A stretch of 5,503 nucleotides of DNA, from positions 1 through 5,503 of the forward strand of contig JAFZLE010000280.1 of assembly GCA_017551645.1 (NCBI GenBank). The letters are read 5' to 3'. Source of the stretch: Clostridia bacterium. Lineage in GTDB: Bacteria; Bacillota; Clostridia; Christensenellales; Aristaeellaceae. How positions within the stretch are numbered: the stretch's first letter is position 1; the number at the start of each line of letters is the position of its first letter. Shown here piece by piece: positions 1 to 5,503 of the stretch. The translations under genes were made by a program, and so were the position numbers. The notes under the pieces are model-generated. The model did not search any database. It saw only the letters and a list, made by a program, of their open reading frames with translations, and was not told the DNA's origin.

Positions 1-971
1 GAAAGATCATGCAGGAGCACGCGGACCTTAGAGAACTGGCAGAGTTCGCGAAGAGCTACTGCGCCGCGGACGAAGAGGTTGAGGACGTAAAGGAAATGGC
101 CGCATCTTCCGACGCTGAAATGGCCGAAATGGCCAAAGAAGAGCTGGAGGAGCTGGAGCCCAAACTCAAAGCGCTCAGCGAAGAGGCTGTGATAAAGCTT
201 TTGCCCAAGGATCCGGACGACAGGCGCAACGCCATCGTCGAGATACGCGCCGGCGCGGGCGGGGACGAAGCGGGGCTGTTCGCGGCGGAGCTTTTGAGGA
301 TGTACGCCCATTACGCCCAGAGCCGCGGCTGGAAGACCGAGATGATAGAGGGCGGCGACACGGAGATCGGCGGCGTAAAGGAAGCCATAATGCTGGTGCA
401 GGGCAAAAACGTGTTCGAGCGCCTGCGCTTTGAAAGCGGCGTTCACCGGGTGCAGCGGGTGCCCGTGACCGAGAGCAACGGCAAGCTGCAGACGTCTACC
501 GCCACTGTGGCGGTGCTGCCCGAAGCGGAGGACGTGGAAGTAAAGATCGACCCCAACGACCTTAAGATAGACACCTACCGGGCCAGCGGCGCGGGCGGGC
601 AGCACGTAAACCGCACGGACTCCGCCGTCCGCATCACCCACCTGCCCACGGGCCTGGTGGTGACCAGCCAGGACCAGCGCAGCCAGATACAGAACCGCGA
701 AAGGGCGATGCAGGTGCTTAAAAGCCGCCTGTACGAGCTGGAAAAGGAGAAGGCGGACAGCGAGTATTCTTCCGCACGCAAAAGCCAGGTGGGCTCGGGC
801 GACAGGTCCGAGCGCATCCGCACCTACAACTTCCCCCAGGGGCGGGTGACCGACCACCGTATCGGGCTGACCCTGTACCGGATAAACGACGTGATGAACG
901 GCGACCTGGACGAGATAATAGACAAGCTGATCTTCGCCCGGCAGAGCGAGCTTATGGAGGCGCAGGCGTGA
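1..971 (+). CDS. prfA: Peptide chain release factor 1 (RF1), 5'-truncated by window edge
   Basis: RF1 recognises UAA and UAG in the ribosomal A site and triggers hydrolysis of peptidyl-tRNA in the cytoplasm. Numbering from the ATG at base 9, the sequence shows the LLPKDPDD and RAGAGGDEA region (residues 64-87), the stop-codon-reading PVT tripeptide (152-154, the RF1 signature; RF2 has SPF), the catalytic GGQ (196-198) in SGAGGQHVN, and the conserved [23 protein letters not shown] stretch (262-284, cited in part: [14 protein letters not shown]). The GGQ lies about 37 residues earlier than in the roughly 360-residue E. coli protein, and the frame stays open to the left edge (Lys-Ile precede the ATG). 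The ATG at 9 is therefore an internal Met and the real start lies upstream. The gene ends in TGA, which RF1 itself does not read, and overlaps the next start by four bases. The methyltransferase gene prmC, often adjacent, is not between prfA and the next gene. Identity is very secure. Confidence 0.97.
   Translation, partial: KIMQEHADLRELAEFAKSYCAADEEVEDVKEMAASSDAEMAEMAKEELEELEPKLKALSEEAVIKLLPKDPDDRRNAIVEIRAGAGGDEAGLFAAELLRMYAHYAQSRGWKTEMIEGGDTEIGGVKEAIMLVQGKNVFERLRFESGVHRVQRVPVTESNGKLQTSTATVAVLPEAEDVEVKIDPNDLKIDTYRASGAGGQHVNRTDSAVRITHLPTGLVVTSQDQRSQIQNRERAMQVLKSRLYELEKEKADSEYSSARKSQVGSGDRSERIRTYNFPQGRVTDHRIGLTLYRINDVMNGDLDEIIDKLIFARQSELMEAQA
956..960 (+). promoter_or_regulatory. Ribosome binding site fixing the GTG start at 968
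   Basis: GGAGG sits inside the last codons of prfA, seven bases before the GTG at 968. This spacing is ideal and decides the start: the GTG overlaps the prfA stop as GTGA, so translation of the two genes is probably coupled. Confidence 0.85.
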
Positions 972-1990
972 CTGAGATCCTGCCCGTATCTCCCGAAAGC
1001 GTAAAGCTCGCCGCCGAGCTCATCCGCAAGGGCGAGGTGGTGGCGTTCCCCACCGAGACCGTGTACGGCCTGGGCGCGGATGCGGGCAACCCCGATGCCA
1101 TAGCAAGGATATTCGCCGCCAAGGGCCGTCCCCAGGACAATCCGCTCATCGCCCACATCTGGGACGTGAGCATGCTGCCCGGTGTGATATCGGGCGAACT
1201 GCCCGAGTGGGCGCGAGTGCTTGCGGACAGATTCTGGCCGGGGCCGCTCACCATGATACTGCCCAAGGGCGAAAAGGTGTGCCTGGACTGCACCGCGCAG
1301 TTGGACAGTGTGGGCGTGCGCCTGCCCGGAAACGAGTGGGCGAGGGAGCTTATCCGCTTAAGCGGTGTGCCCATAGCCGCCCCCAGCGCCAACACTTCGG
1401 GACGGCCCAGCCCCACTACCGCCCAACATGTCTATGACGACATGAAGGGCCGCATACCCCTGATACTGGACGGCGGCTCGGCGAATGTGGGCGTGGAGAG
1501 CACGGTGATAGACGCAAGGACCTTCCCCGTCAGGATACTGCGCCCGGGCGGGATAACCAAAGAAATGATCTTTGGCGCGCTGGGCGACGTGGAAGTGGAC
1601 GCGGGCGTCACGCGGCCCCTGGGGAAGGACGAGGTGGCGCGCTCTCCCGGCATGAAATACCGCCACTACGCGCCCAGGGGCAGCCTTACCATAGTGGAAG
1701 GCGAAGCCGGGACGGCGGCGCGCAAAATAACCGAGCTGTACGACGGTTTTGAGGGAGAGAAGCGGATATTCGCCATGGAAGGTCACCTTTCCATGTACGG
1801 CGGCAGGGAAACCGTGTCTCTCGGAAAGGACAAGCGCGAGGCGGCGCAAAAGCTGTTCGCGCTGCTCAGGGAAATGGACGACCTGGGCGTAAAGGCGATC
1901 TTCTCCGAAGCCGTGGACGAAAATGACATAGGTCTTGCGGTGATGAACCGCATGGGGCGGGCGGCCGCCTTCAATATAATAAAAGTGTGA
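968..1990 (+). CDS. ywlC: L-threonylcarbamoyladenylate synthase, Sua5/YwlC (TsaC2) type
   Basis: Makes threonylcarbamoyl-AMP from threonine, bicarbonate and ATP. This is the first step of the t6A37 modification of tRNAs reading ANN codons; TsaB/TsaD/TsaE (not in this window) complete it. The 340-residue length marks the two-domain Sua5 form. The YrdC domain covers about residues 11-200: [13 protein letters not shown] (24-36), the AKGRP loop (51-55), FWPGPLT (89-95), VGVRLP (115-120), APSAN (138-142), ESTVID (177-182) and LRPGG (191-195). The linker [11 protein letters not shown] (226-236) closes over the nucleotide site in Sua5 structures. The C-terminal Sua5 domain covers about 237-340 and ends in a typical [12 protein letters not shown] stretch. 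Key residues are intact. The GTG start is chosen for the GGAGG site and the normal N-terminal length. It overlaps prfA by four bases and lies nine bases before araB, so it is the middle of a likely three-gene operon. Stop is TGA. Confidence 0.95.
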   Translation: MTEILPVSPESVKLAAELIRKGEVVAFPTETVYGLGADAGNPDAIARIFAAKGRPQDNPLIAHIWDVSMLPGVISGELPEWARVLADRFWPGPLTMILPKGEKVCLDCTAQLDSVGVRLPGNEWARELIRLSGVPIAAPSANTSGRPSPTTAQHVYDDMKGRIPLILDGGSANVGVESTVIDARTFPVRILRPGGITKEMIFGALGDVEVDAGVTRPLGKDEVARSPGMKYRHYAPRGSLTIVEGEAGTAARKITELYDGFEGEKRIFAMEGHLSMYGGRETVSLGKDKREAAQKLFALLREMDDLGVKAIFSEAVDENDIGLAVMNRMGRAAAFNIIKV

Positions 1991-1994
1991 GGTG
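1989..1994 (+). promoter_or_regulatory. Ribosome binding site of araB overlapping the upstream stop codon
   Basis: GAGGTG begins inside the TGA stop (1988-1990) of the Sua5 gene and lies five bases before the araB ATG at 2000. The arrangement suggests that ribosomes finishing the upstream gene help start araB. Confidence 0.75.
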
Positions 1995-1999
1995 CGAGT

Positions 2000-3658
2000 A
2001 TGGCTAAGTATGTGATCGGTATCGACTACGGCACGCTGTCCGCGAGGGCGCTGGTATGCGAGGTGGGCACCGGCAGGGAACTGGGCGAGGGCGTGTTCGA
2101 GTACCCCCACGCCGTAATGGACGAATGTCTGCCCGACGGCACCGTGCTGCCCCCCGACTGGGCGCTGGAGCATCCGCAGGATTATCTGGACGCGCTGTAC
2201 GCGGCAGTGCCCGAGGCACTCAAAAACGCGGGCGTTGATAAGGACGACGTGATCGGCCTGGGCATAGACTTTACCGCCTGCACCCTTATGCCGATAGACA
2301 AAAACGGCGATCCCCTTTCGGACAAATATCCCTCCCGCCCCCACGCGTACGTGAAGCTGTGGAAGCACCACGCCGCCCAGGAGCAGGCCAACCGCCTGAA
2401 CCACATAGCGGAAGAACGGGGAGAAAAGTGGCTGAAGCGCTACGGCGGCAAGATCTCCAGCGAGTGGATGTTCCCAAAACTCATGCAGACGGCGGAGGAA
2501 GACCCGGAGCTGTTCAAAGAAGCCGACCGCTTCATCGAAGCGGGAGACTGGGTGATCCTGCGCATGACCGGCAAGGAGACCCGTTCCAGCTGCATGGCGG
2601 GCTACAAGGCCATCTGGAGCAAGCGGGAAGGCTATCCGCCCAGGGACTTCTTAAAGCAGCTCAATCCCCTGCTGGAAAACGTGGTGGAGGAAAAGCTGGG
2701 CAAGGTGACCTCCATCGGCTCCAAGGCGGGAGAACTCACCGAGGAGATGGCCGCGAAGCTGGGTCTGAATCCCGGCACGGCGGTGGCTGTGTGCAACGTG
2801 GACGCCCACGTGTCCCTGCCCCCGGCGGGGCTGACCCAGAAGGGCAGCATGCTGATGGTGATGGGCACCTCCAGCTGCCACATCATGCTGGGGGACGAGG
2901 AAAAGATAGTGCCCGGCATGTGCGGCGTGGTGGAAGACGGCGTGGTGCCCGGGCTGTTCGGCTACGAAGCCGGGCAGAGCTGCCTGGGAGACCACTACAA
3001 CTGGTTCGTGGACAACTGCGTGCCGGAAGCCTACGAGATCGCCGCCCGTGAAAAGGGCATGAACACCCACCAGTACCTCACCTCCCTTGCGGAAAAGCAG
3101 AAGCCCGGCGAGAGCGGCCTGCTGGCGCTGGACTGGTGGAACGGCAACCGTTCCGTGCTGGTGGACGTGGACCTGACGGGCATGATGCTGGGCATGACGC
3201 TCACCACCAAGCCCGAGGAGATCTACCGCGCGCTTATAGAGGCCACCGCCTACGGCACCCGCATAATCATAGACACCTTCGAGGAAAACGGCGTAATGAT
3301 AGACAAGCTGTTCGCCTGCGGAGGCATTTCCCAGAAAAATCCCTTCCTGATGCAGCTGTTCGCGGACGTGCTCAAGCGGGAGATCCGCATCGCCCGTTCC
3401 ACCCAGACGCCCGCCCTGGGCAGCGCCATGTTCGGCGCCGTGGCGGCGGGCAAGGCCAAGGGCGGCTACGACAGCATAGAGCAGGCCGCGGCGGAGATGG
3501 GCGGCGCGCTGCCCACGGTGTACGTGCCCAATGAGGAAAACGGCAGGATATACGACGAGCTTTACAGCGAGTACCGCCGCCTGCACGACTATTTCGGCAG
3601 GGGAGAAAACGACGTGATGAAGCGGCTCAAGGACATCCGCCGCCGCCAGAGGGCTTGA
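2000..3658 (+). CDS. araB: L-ribulokinase
   Basis: FGGY-family carbohydrate kinase that phosphorylates L-ribulose with ATP to L-ribulose 5-phosphate in L-arabinose catabolism. At 552 residues it is full length (AraB proteins are about 550-570) and closely follows the Bacillus AraB pattern throughout. N-terminal FGGY domain: phosphate loop [13 protein letters not shown] (6-18), GIDFTACT (88-95), [10 protein letters not shown] (117-126), GGKISSEWM (149-157). Then AGYKAIW (200-206) and the catalytic Asp268 in NVDAHVS. C-terminal domain: MGTSSCH (288-294), [12 protein letters not shown] (321-332), [11 protein letters not shown] (375-385), the adenosine-site motif [10 protein letters not shown] (440-449) and [14 protein letters not shown] (471-484). 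The ATG is supported by GAGGTG five bases upstream. It is the third gene behind prfA and the Sua5 gene. No araA, araD, araR or transporter is visible, and no AraR-type operator was recognised in the nine-base gap. Ribulokinases accept several 2-ketopentoses, so another ketopentose substrate is possible. Stop is TGA, and the next promoter's -35 box overlaps it. Confidence 0.95.
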   Translation: MAKYVIGIDYGTLSARALVCEVGTGRELGEGVFEYPHAVMDECLPDGTVLPPDWALEHPQDYLDALYAAVPEALKNAGVDKDDVIGLGIDFTACTLMPIDKNGDPLSDKYPSRPHAYVKLWKHHAAQEQANRLNHIAEERGEKWLKRYGGKISSEWMFPKLMQTAEEDPELFKEADRFIEAGDWVILRMTGKETRSSCMAGYKAIWSKREGYPPRDFLKQLNPLLENVVEEKLGKVTSIGSKAGELTEEMAAKLGLNPGTAVAVCNVDAHVSLPPAGLTQKGSMLMVMGTSSCHIMLGDEEKIVPGMCGVVEDGVVPGLFGYEAGQSCLGDHYNWFVDNCVPEAYEIAAREKGMNTHQYLTSLAEKQKPGESGLLALDWWNGNRSVLVDVDLTGMMLGMTLTTKPEEIYRALIEATAYGTRIIIDTFEENGVMIDKLFACGGISQKNPFLMQLFADVLKREIRIARSTQTPALGSAMFGAVAAGKAKGGYDSIEQAAAEMGGALPTVYVPNEENGRIYDELYSEYRRLHDYFGRGENDVMKRLKDIRRRQRA

Positions 3659-3683
3659 CAGATTTCCCTGCGGGGATTAGAAT
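3655..3683 (+). promoter_or_regulatory. Near-consensus sigma-A (sigma-70) promoter for the oxoamine synthase gene
   Basis: The -35 box TTGACA (3655-3660, 6/6) and -10 box TAGAAT (3678-3683, 5/6) are separated by exactly 17 bases. The -35 box overlaps the TGA stop of araB. Transcription would begin near 3690, giving a leader of about 24 bases carrying GGAGGA (3703-3708) six bases from... the ATG region (ATG at 3714). The spacer holds a short imperfect palindrome (CCCTGCGGGG, 3666-3675) that could be an operator, but it is too short to claim. No terminator separates araB from this promoter, so read-through from the upstream operon may add to expression. Confidence 0.85.
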
Positions 3684-3702
3684 GTCACCAAACAGAAACT
3701 AC

Positions 3703-3708
3703 GGAGGA
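3703..3708 (+). promoter_or_regulatory. Ribosome binding site of the oxoamine synthase gene
   Basis: GGAGGA lies five bases before the ATG at 3714 (the GGAGG core is six bases away). It is a strong site at standard spacing and confirms this start, which also gives the normal family N-terminus. Confidence 0.88.
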
Positions 3709-3713
3709 TCATA

Positions 3714-4883
3714 ATGGATATTTTCCAGAAGTGCGCCGATTACACACTGGCGGACGAAATAAAAAAACAGGGCGTATATCCCTATTTCCACGCCCTTGAG
3801 TCACGGCAGGACAAAGAAGTCATAATGGAAGGCAAGCGCCGCATCATGCTGGGCAGCAACAACTACCTGGGGCTGACCACCCACCCCGAAGTCATCGAGG
3901 CGGGCATAAAGGCGTACGAGCAGTACGGCAGCGGCTGTTCCGGCTCCCGTTTCCTTAACGGCACGCTCAAGATGCACCTGGAGCTGGAAAAGGAACTGGC
4001 CGAATTCCTGGGCAAGGACGGCATAGTCACCTTCTCCACCGGCTTCCAGACCAACCTGGGCATCATTTCCAGCATCGTGGGCCACGGGGACTTCGTGATC
4101 TGCGACGCGGAGAACCACGCCTCCATCTATGACGGCTGCAAGCTCAGCTGGGGCCGCATGATCACTTACGCCCACGCGGACATGGACGCGCTCAGGACCC
4201 AGCTGGCCAAGATCCCGGACACGGCGGGCAAGCTGATAGTGACCGACGGCGTGTTCTCCATGGGCGGCGACATCGCCAAGCTCCCCGAGATCTGCGCGCT
4301 GGCCAAGGAATACGGCGCCCGCGTCATGGTGGACGATTCCCACGCCCTGGGCGTTATAGGCAAGGGCGGCAGGGGCACTGCCAGTTATTACGGGCTGGAG
4401 GATCAGGTGGACATCATCATGGGCACCTTCTCCAAGTCCCTGGCGTCCCTGGGCGGATTCATGGCCGCCAGCAAGAGCGTGGTCAACTTCGTTATGCACA
4501 ATTCCAGGCCCTACATCTTCTCCGCTTCAATGCCGCCCGCCAACTGCGCCGCCGCGCTCACCGCGCTCAGGATAATCAAGCGGGAGCCGGAAAGGGTGCA
4601 GCGCTTAAGCGACCTCAGCGCCTACGCCAGAAAGGGCTTCATAAAGCGGGGCATCAAGATAATCGAGTCCGACACGCCGATCATCCCCGTGTACACCTAC
4701 GAACTGGAAAACACCTTCAGGAAGGCCAAGGAACTGTACGAGGAGGGCGTGTACGTGAACCCCGTCATTCCGCCCGCCACCCAGCCCGGCAACTGCCTGC
4801 TGAGGACCAGCTACATGGCCACCCTCACCGAGGCGCTGATAGACGAGGCACTGGACATTTTCGACAGGGTGCTCAAAAGATAA
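3714..4883 (+). CDS. PLP-dependent alpha-oxoamine synthase, serine palmitoyltransferase-like
   Basis: Member of the fold-type I PLP family that includes Kbl, BioF, HemA and serine palmitoyltransferase; these condense an amino acid with an acyl thioester, releasing CO2. At 389 residues it is full length for a soluble bacterial enzyme. Visible: GVYPYF (20-25), LGSNNYLGL (46-54), YGSGCSGSRFLNGT (71-84), FSTGFQTN (107-114), His135 in ENHASIYDG (stacks on PLP), VDDSHALG (206-213; Asp207 on the pyridine nitrogen, His210), the Schiff-base Lys241 in GTFSKSLASLGGF, YIFSAS (267-272), VNPVIPPA (348-355), and Arg364 in LLRTSYMAT, a probable substrate-carboxylate contact. The GTFSKSLAS-GG signature and the GVYPYF, SGSRFLNGTL and VNPVIPPA segments match my recollection of Bacteroides-type serine palmitoyltransferase better than Kbl (GTLGKALGG) or BioF. 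No threonine dehydrogenase, biotin or heme genes adjoin it, which weakens those alternatives. Family is certain; acyl and amino-acid substrates are inferred. It has its own promoter and is followed by a terminator, so it can be expressed alone. Confidence 0.85.
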   Translation: MDIFQKCADYTLADEIKKQGVYPYFHALESRQDKEVIMEGKRRIMLGSNNYLGLTTHPEVIEAGIKAYEQYGSGCSGSRFLNGTLKMHLELEKELAEFLGKDGIVTFSTGFQTNLGIISSIVGHGDFVICDAENHASIYDGCKLSWGRMITYAHADMDALRTQLAKIPDTAGKLIVTDGVFSMGGDIAKLPEICALAKEYGARVMVDDSHALGVIGKGGRGTASYYGLEDQVDIIMGTFSKSLASLGGFMAASKSVVNFVMHNSRPYIFSASMPPANCAAALTALRIIKREPERVQRLSDLSAYARKGFIKRGIKIIESDTPIIPVYTYELENTFRKAKELYEEGVYVNPVIPPATQPGNCLLRTSYMATLTEALIDEALDIFDRVLKR

Positions 4884-4894
4884 AAGATAAGGCG

Positions 4895-4934
4895 CGGCCT
4901 CGCGGGAAACATTCCCCGGGGCCGTATTTGTTTG
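4895..4934 (+). terminator. Probable intrinsic (rho-independent) terminator after the oxoamine synthase gene
   Basis: The outer stem pairs 4895-4902 with 4917-4924 (eight pairs, one T-G wobble). A bulged C at 4903 follows, then an inner stem GGGAA (4904-4908) with TTCCC (4912-4916) around the loop ACA (4909-4911). The tail TATTTGTTTG (4925-4934) is T-rich but interrupted, so termination may be incomplete. It lies 11 bases after the TAA stop. On the opposite strand the A-rich tract at 4875-4890 would give a T-rich tail at some distance, so weak two-way function is possible. Confidence 0.75.
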
Positions 4935-4938
4935 CAAA

Positions 4939-4944
4939 GAGGTG
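4939..4944 (+). promoter_or_regulatory. Ribosome binding site fixing the TTG start at 4952
   Basis: GAGGTG (within AAAGAGGTGA, 4936-4945) lies seven bases before the TTG at 4952. An in-frame TGA at 4943-4945 rules out any earlier start, and the first ATG (4988) falls inside the hydrophobic segment with no such site, so TTG is the best start. Confidence 0.75.
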
Positions 4945-4951
4945 AAGCGGC

Positions 4952-5503
4952 TTGACCAATCTGATATCGCTGATACTGGCTGCGCTGATGTGCTTTATGG
5001 GAACGGCAAACTGTTTTGTCGGCAGCGGGGAAACGCCGGAAGAGCCGCCCCAAACGGTGACCCTGCGCTATGAGTCCTTTGACGGGGGCGGGTACGAATT
5101 CAGTGTAAAGATCGACGATCCGGAGGTACTGGGCGTCAGGATGTACCGGGACTACGGCGAGGTGCAGGGCGAGCTCCCGCCCGGGGCCCCGTTTTACGAA
5201 GTGTTCGTGTTCGAGGGCATCAAAGCGGGGAAAACGATGGTGTCCATATACGCGTTTTCGCCCATAATCGACAGCCGGGAAATGATCTATGAGGCGACTG
5301 TGGATGAGGCGCTGAACGTGACGTTCGCCGCGGAAAAGAAGATCGCCCGTCTGGAGCTGTACCGCTACGGCTCCGAAAAGCCCCGGAATTACGAACTTAT
5401 AACGCTGCAGGATGAATACTGCCTGTCGGTGGACGGCAGCATGTTCCTTCGCAAGCTGAGCGCGCCCGCCGCGGACGAACTTAACCGCCTGGCAGAAACA
5501 TAC
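4952..5503 (+). CDS. Uncharacterised exported protein, N-terminal 184 residues (cut by window edge)
   Basis: Open from a TTG start to the right edge without a stop. The first 22 or so residues (MTNLISLILAALMCFMGTANCF) form a hydrophobic export segment, given here as MTNLISLILAALMCF followed by MGTANCF. It is unusual in having no Lys or Arg before the hydrophobic core. Cys21 follows Thr-Ala-Asn, a poor lipobox, so lipid attachment is doubtful; signal-peptidase cleavage or a membrane anchor is as likely. A short acidic, Pro-rich linker (GSGETPEEPPQ, about 24-34) leads to a region rich in predicted beta strands (about 35-125) with GGGYEFSVKIDDPEVLG, a FYEVFVFEGIKAGKT block and VDEALNVTF. This pattern loosely recalls Ig-like chagasin/I42-type domains, a low-confidence guess. 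A second segment (about 126-184) is cut off. I do not recognise the family. No promoter fits between the preceding hairpin and this ribosome binding site, so it may depend on read-through. Confidence 0.75.
   Translation, partial: MTNLISLILAALMCFMGTANCFVGSGETPEEPPQTVTLRYESFDGGGYEFSVKIDDPEVLGVRMYRDYGEVQGELPPGAPFYEVFVFEGIKAGKTMVSIYAFSPIIDSREMIYEATVDEALNVTFAAEKKIARLELYRYGSEKPRNYELITLQDEYCLSVDGSMFLRKLSAPAADELNRLAETY

Noticed and set aside
9..11. ATG at base 9 as the prfA start
   Set aside because: The frame is open to the left edge, no ribosome binding site fits in the eight bases shown, and RF1 needs about 37 more N-terminal residues.
1358..2404. Long minus-strand open frame (348 codons) opposite the Sua5 gene and araB
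   Set aside because: It spans two secure + strand genes, its translation is low-complexity and His/Gly/Arg/Val rich without any motif, and long antisense frames are expected in GC-rich coding DNA.
2359..3051. + strand frame-shifted open frame (230 codons) inside araB
   Set aside because: Arg/Gly/Pro-rich out-of-frame translation of an intact kinase gene; no sign of a frameshift in araB itself.
2651..3586. Long minus-strand open frame (311 codons) opposite araB
   Set aside because: Codon-phase shadow of araB with His/Ala/Gly-rich, motif-free translation.
3801..4499. Minus-strand open frame (232 codons) opposite the oxoamine synthase gene
   Set aside because: Shadow of a strongly conserved PLP enzyme; no recognisable protein motif or ribosome binding site.
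4852..4888. Possible promoter for the last gene (TGGACA or TCGACA with AAAGAT-like -10)
   Set aside because: The -10 matches are only about three of six at any acceptable spacing, and the region is inside the end of a coding sequence.
5003..5014. Lipobox at Cys21 of the exported protein
   Set aside because: Thr-Ala-Asn-Cys lacks the Leu at -3 and the Gly/Ala/Ser at -1 expected by signal peptidase II, so a lipoprotein call is not supported.
1..5503. Mobile elements, CRISPR arrays, tRNA/rRNA genes, riboswitches
   Set aside because: The space is filled by coding genes with gaps of 68 bases or less; no transposase, repeat array, cloverleaf or known aptamer pattern was seen.

Overview
The window is GC-rich (about 60% by eye), gene-dense, and every gene lies on the + strand. 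It reads like a chromosomal segment of a Gram-positive-type anaerobe, probably a high-GC member of the Clostridia. Reasons: strong GGAGG-type ribosome binding sites on every visible start, GTG and TTG starts, a ribulokinase that closely follows the Bacillus AraB pattern, and the long Sua5/YwlC form of threonylcarbamoyl-AMP synthase next to prfA, as is common in Firmicutes. Codon use is distinctive, with many ATA (Ile) and AGG (Arg) codons despite the high GC. The assignment is from pattern recognition, not a search, and no genus is claimed.

Layout. (1) Bases 1-971: prfA (release factor 1), missing its N-terminus at the window edge. (2) 968-1990: a full-length Sua5-type threonylcarbamoyl-AMP synthase, overlapping prfA by four bases (GTGA). 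(3) 2000-3658: a complete L-ribulokinase (araB), nine bases further on, with a Shine-Dalgarno that overlaps the preceding stop codon. These three look like one transcription unit whose promoter lies upstream of the window. (4) 3655-3683: a near-consensus sigma-A promoter (TTGACA, 17 bp, TAGAAT) whose -35 box overlaps the araB stop codon. It drives (5) 3714-4883, an alpha-oxoamine synthase of the serine-palmitoyltransferase-like subgroup. (6) 4895-4934: a bulged GC-rich hairpin with a T-rich tail, a probable intrinsic terminator. (7) 4952-5503: the start of an unrecognised exported protein, TTG-initiated, running off the right edge.

How they fit together. prfA and the Sua5 gene both serve translation: termination at UAA/UAG, and t6A modification of ANN-decoding tRNAs. 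AraB is a sugar kinase of pentose metabolism with no isomerase, epimerase or transporter beside it here, so its place in a translation operon is unexplained. The alpha-oxoamine synthase would condense an amino acid with an acyl thioester; its motifs favour long-chain-base (sphingolipid-type) synthesis, but the substrate is not proven. No mobile element, CRISPR array, tRNA, rRNA or phage gene was seen. I found no clear sign of a wholly new system; the oxoamine synthase with its own strong promoter and the uncharacterised exported protein are the parts most worth a second look.
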